Positions 62,402 through 64,000 of a stretch of DNA of 64,000 nucleotides are shown in pieces. This DNA comes from Gallionella sp. GTDB taxonomy: Bacteria > Pseudomonadota > Gammaproteobacteria > Burkholderiales > Gallionellaceae. The position numbers and the translations under genes were made by a program. How positions within the stretch are numbered: the stretch's first letter is position 1; every line of letters begins with the position of its first letter. The notes below the pieces were generated by a model. The model worked only from the letters and a program-made list of their open reading frames with translations. It was not told the origin of the DNA and did no database searches. The stretch lies in NCBI GenBank assembly GCA_028699065.1, contig JAQVVH010000001.1, forward strand, positions 888,326 through 952,325, in the 5' to 3' direction.

Positions 62402-62701
62402 CTAGATCCATTTCAATTGCATTCAATTGAGCCAATAATCGCCCCGCCGCACTACCGCTGCACGCCCTACCAAATTCACGCATGAAGTTGGTGCGCGACC
62501 GCGATGAAACTGAGATTTCTTCATCTCGAATCGGATACCAACGGGTCAAATATCAACAGGTAAATTTTCTGCTTATTAATACGCGTAATCTCGCTCTGTT
62601 CAAAGGCACCGAAAAGTGCCATTTTTTATTTGAAACCTCAAAAAATGGAATGGAAATTGCTTTAGTAAATTGATGAATACATTCCAGATTGAGAGGGCAT
62701 C
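62402..62701. other. Non-coding stretch with terminator, before the cNMP-fold gene
   Basis: 300 bases with no convincing gene. It holds the right copy of the 40-bp terminator repeat (62590-62629) and, close to the next gene, a spaced inverted repeat (TGGAATG / CATTCCA). The last 110 bases are AT-rich. Short open frames on both strands have no family features. Confidence 0.5.
62590..62629 (+). terminator. Terminator after the GNAT gene; right copy of a 40-bp repeat
   Basis: GGCAC (62605-62609) pairs with GTGCC (62616-62620) and is followed by ATTTTTT. The whole 40 bases match the amtB terminator at 49471-49510 in 34 positions, same orientation. Confidence 0.7.
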
Positions 62702-63187
62702 ATGATAGTGACAGAAACAAAGGATCGAGTTCTGCGGCAGAGCCTTATTGCGAGCGAGTTAAGGGCGCATGAGCAAGAGGTTCTGCATCGGCTGTTGAGT
62801 GTCGAATATTTCAAGGCAGGGGAGAAGATTAGTGATTCTGGCCGGCTCAGCAGGGATGCCTTGTTGATTCTGGCGGAGGGGCAAATCCGGGTGAGTGCAT
62901 TGGTCGATGAGGAATATTTCAGTTTCACGCTGGAGGAATGTGGCGACATCGCGCGAATTGCTACTTTTGTGGGTACTTCAGTAACCTGTGTAGAAGCACG
63001 AATCGAAGCGCTGACGGAGACGACTTTGCTAACGCTGGAGCGACATCAGGTTGAGGCTCTTCTCTATCGGCAGCCACAGATGGTGTACTATATTATGCGT
63101 GGGTTAACTCGGTATGCACACCGGATGGCTCGACGCTATACCGAAAAAGGGGATGAAATTTTTCGGCATCTCGCCAGCGTGATATAG
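62702..63187 (+). CDS. Cyclic nucleotide-binding-fold protein without HTH
   Basis: A 161-residue protein with a Crp/cAMP-receptor-type beta-barrel (about residues 22-125): VEYFKAGEKISDSGRLSRDALLILAEGQIRVSA, then ALTETTLLTLERHQVEALLYRQP, then a C-terminal helix with MRGLTRYAHRMARR. There is no DNA-binding domain. The usual phosphate-binding cassette (GE..L then R-x-A) is not seen, so binding of cAMP or cGMP is doubtful. It may sense something else or act in a protein complex. No partner gene is evident. Confidence 0.75.
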   Translation: MIVTETKDRVLRQSLIASELRAHEQEVLHRLLSVEYFKAGEKISDSGRLSRDALLILAEGQIRVSALVDEEYFSFTLEECGDIARIATFVGTSVTCVEARIEALTETTLLTLERHQVEALLYRQPQMVYYIMRGLTRYAHRMARRYTEKGDEIFRHLASVI

Positions 63188-63203
63188 GTGGGTTAGATTT
63201 TTG

Positions 63204-63671
63204 TTATTCTTCGCCAGAATTATTATTCAATATCAGGAAGCTTATTTCTTGCGTTGCAAGAAATATTTCTCTTAAAAAGAACAGTAACCCGATAATCAAT
63301 GAGCACATGGAGACCACAAAAAAAGTGGAAACCAGTATGGGCGCATTTATTCCAATGCCGACTTCGATAAATAGCGTTGCAATAGAGATGCTTACGCACA
63401 GGCCTGCAAAAGTTATTAATCCAATGGATCTTCTTATCCAGGCTATTCTTTTAATGATGATTTTATATTCCAGCCTCGTCTCGTCGTTATGATTTTCTTT
63501 GTTGGTGTAAATATTTCTTCCGCGATCAATAGCTCTTCCCAGTCGATTGACCAGTACGCCAAGGATAGATCCAATTCCGGTCAGTAGAAATACTGGTGCA
63601 ACAGCATCTCTTATGGCAGAAGAAAGACTTTGAATGTTTATTAATGTATTATTTATGCTTAAAAAATCCAT
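63204..63671 (-). CDS. DUF2721-family membrane protein
   Basis: About 155 residues with the family pattern near the N-terminus (AIRDAVAPVFLLTGIGSILGVLVNRLGRAIDRGR), a cytoplasmic charged segment, and two more hydrophobic helices (about 82-104 and 110-138). Three membrane segments are expected. Function unknown. The gene is AT-rich compared with most of the window. The start is uncertain: the ATG used has no clear Shine-Dalgarno, and a TTG five codons upstream follows AAAGAG. Confidence 0.7.
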   Translation of the reverse strand: MDFLSINNTLINIQSLSSAIRDAVAPVFLLTGIGSILGVLVNRLGRAIDRGRNIYTNKENHNDETRLEYKIIIKRIAWIRRSIGLITFAGLCVSISIATLFIEVGIGINAPILVSTFFVVSMCSLIIGLLFFLREIFLATQEISFLILNNNSGEE

Positions 63672-63716
63672 ATAACGTGACAACAAAAATAACTCTTTAT
63701 GGGGGTTTATAAAATG

Positions 63717-64000
63717 TTAAACCGCTTGGTCAGGATTTTCCCATGGGGGGCTAGGTAGCCCGGCGAATACTTGACGTAAACCCTCAGACCATCGTTGGCT
63801 TAATTGATTAAAATAAAAGTTATTCTCGCCAATATAGTGCCTGCCGCTGTTGCTAAAACTATCAGAATTATACACAAACAAATCGATCGGAAGTCCAACG
63901 GATAAGTTACTCCGGATCGTTGAATCGAATGAAATCAAAACACATTTCACAACCTCTTCCAGCGTACTGTCGTTTTGCACCACCCGGTCGATGATGGGTT
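63717..64000 (-). CDS. Anbu/proteasome-type protease, C-terminal part (cut by window edge)
   Basis: Only the last 94 or so codons lie in the window; the reading frame is open to the right edge. The segment PIIDRVV..LEEVVKCVLISFDSTIRSNLSVGLPIDLFVYNSDS and the end FNQLSQRWSEGLRQVFAGLPSPPW match the C-terminus of bacterial proteasome-type (Anbu) peptidases. Known Anbu genes sit with a transglutaminase-like gene, an alpha-E gene and an ATP-grasp gene, which would lie to the right. The catalytic N-terminal Thr is outside the window. Confidence in the family is moderate because only the tail is visible. Confidence 0.75.
   Translation of the reverse strand, partial: PIIDRVVQNDSTLEEVVKCVLISFDSTIRSNLSVGLPIDLFVYNSDSFSNSGRHYIGENNFYFNQLSQRWSEGLRQVFAGLPSPPWENPDQAV

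Noticed and set aside
62482-62673. 63-codon frame after the GNAT gene
   Set aside because: It runs through the terminator hairpin and has no ribosome-binding site or homology features.

Overview
The window looks like chromosome from a chemolithoautotrophic or facultatively methylotrophic betaproteobacterium, most likely within Nitrosomonadales (a Gallionella, Sulfuricella or Methyloversatilis type of organism). That rests on gene content and order: fmt-rsmB-DUF4390-ntrY/ntrX, tkt-gap-pgk-pyk-fba, form II RuBisCO with cbbQ/cbbO, purE-purC, and an N-methylglutamate locus. The species cannot be named from the sequence alone. Almost all of the DNA is coding and no rRNA, tRNA, CRISPR array or insertion sequence was recognised.

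Layout. 1-6658: a LysM protein (cut by the left edge) diverges from def-fmt-rsmB-DUF4390-ntrY-ntrX; the NtrX-like protein has no AAA+ domain. 6775-13670: a Calvin cycle/glycolysis operon, tkt-gap-pgk-pyk-fba. 13739-20378 (minus): a minor pilin operon, pilE-fimT-pilV-pilW-pilX-pilY1. 20438-27249: cbbR divergent from cbbM-cbbQ-cbbO-fbp. 27312-33139: purine and pyrimidine genes, a beta-carbonic anhydrase, exonuclease III, a rhodanese and a CDF metal exporter. 33328-37841: glnA, then a DUF4124 protein with glnL-glnG (NtrB/NtrC). 37838-46630: mpl, an FKBP lipoprotein, metH, trpB2, comM and ubiK. 46870-49435: TorF-type porin, glnK, amtB. 49888-61200 (minus): purU, N-methylglutamate dehydrogenase (four subunits), gamma-glutamylmethylamide synthetase, N-methylglutamate synthase (three subunits) and folD. 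61336-62401: an XRE-cupin regulator and a GNAT acetyltransferase, divergent from that operon. 62702-64000: a cyclic-nucleotide-binding-fold protein, a DUF2721 membrane protein and the 3' end of an Anbu-type proteasome protease.

How the parts fit. Three carbon and nitrogen modules sit side by side. The cbb genes encode RuBisCO, its presumed activase and most of the regeneration arm; phosphoribulokinase is not here. The glnA, porin-glnK-amtB and NtrBC genes form a nitrogen-control regulon: glnA and the porin operon each carry a -24/-12 sigma54 promoter, with paired NtrC-like boxes about 31-32 bp apart and centred near -130 and -100. The N-methylglutamate locus would turn methylamine into ammonium plus a methylene-tetrahydrofolate unit, which FolD and PurU can carry to formate. 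If formate is then oxidised to CO2, methylamine could supply nitrogen and reducing power, and carbon through RuBisCO.

The most interesting observations are the complete N-methylglutamate module with its own uncharacterised regulator/acetyltransferase pair, the pair of near-identical 40-bp terminator sequences that bracket this module, the twin NtrC/sigma54 promoters, and the truncated NtrX.
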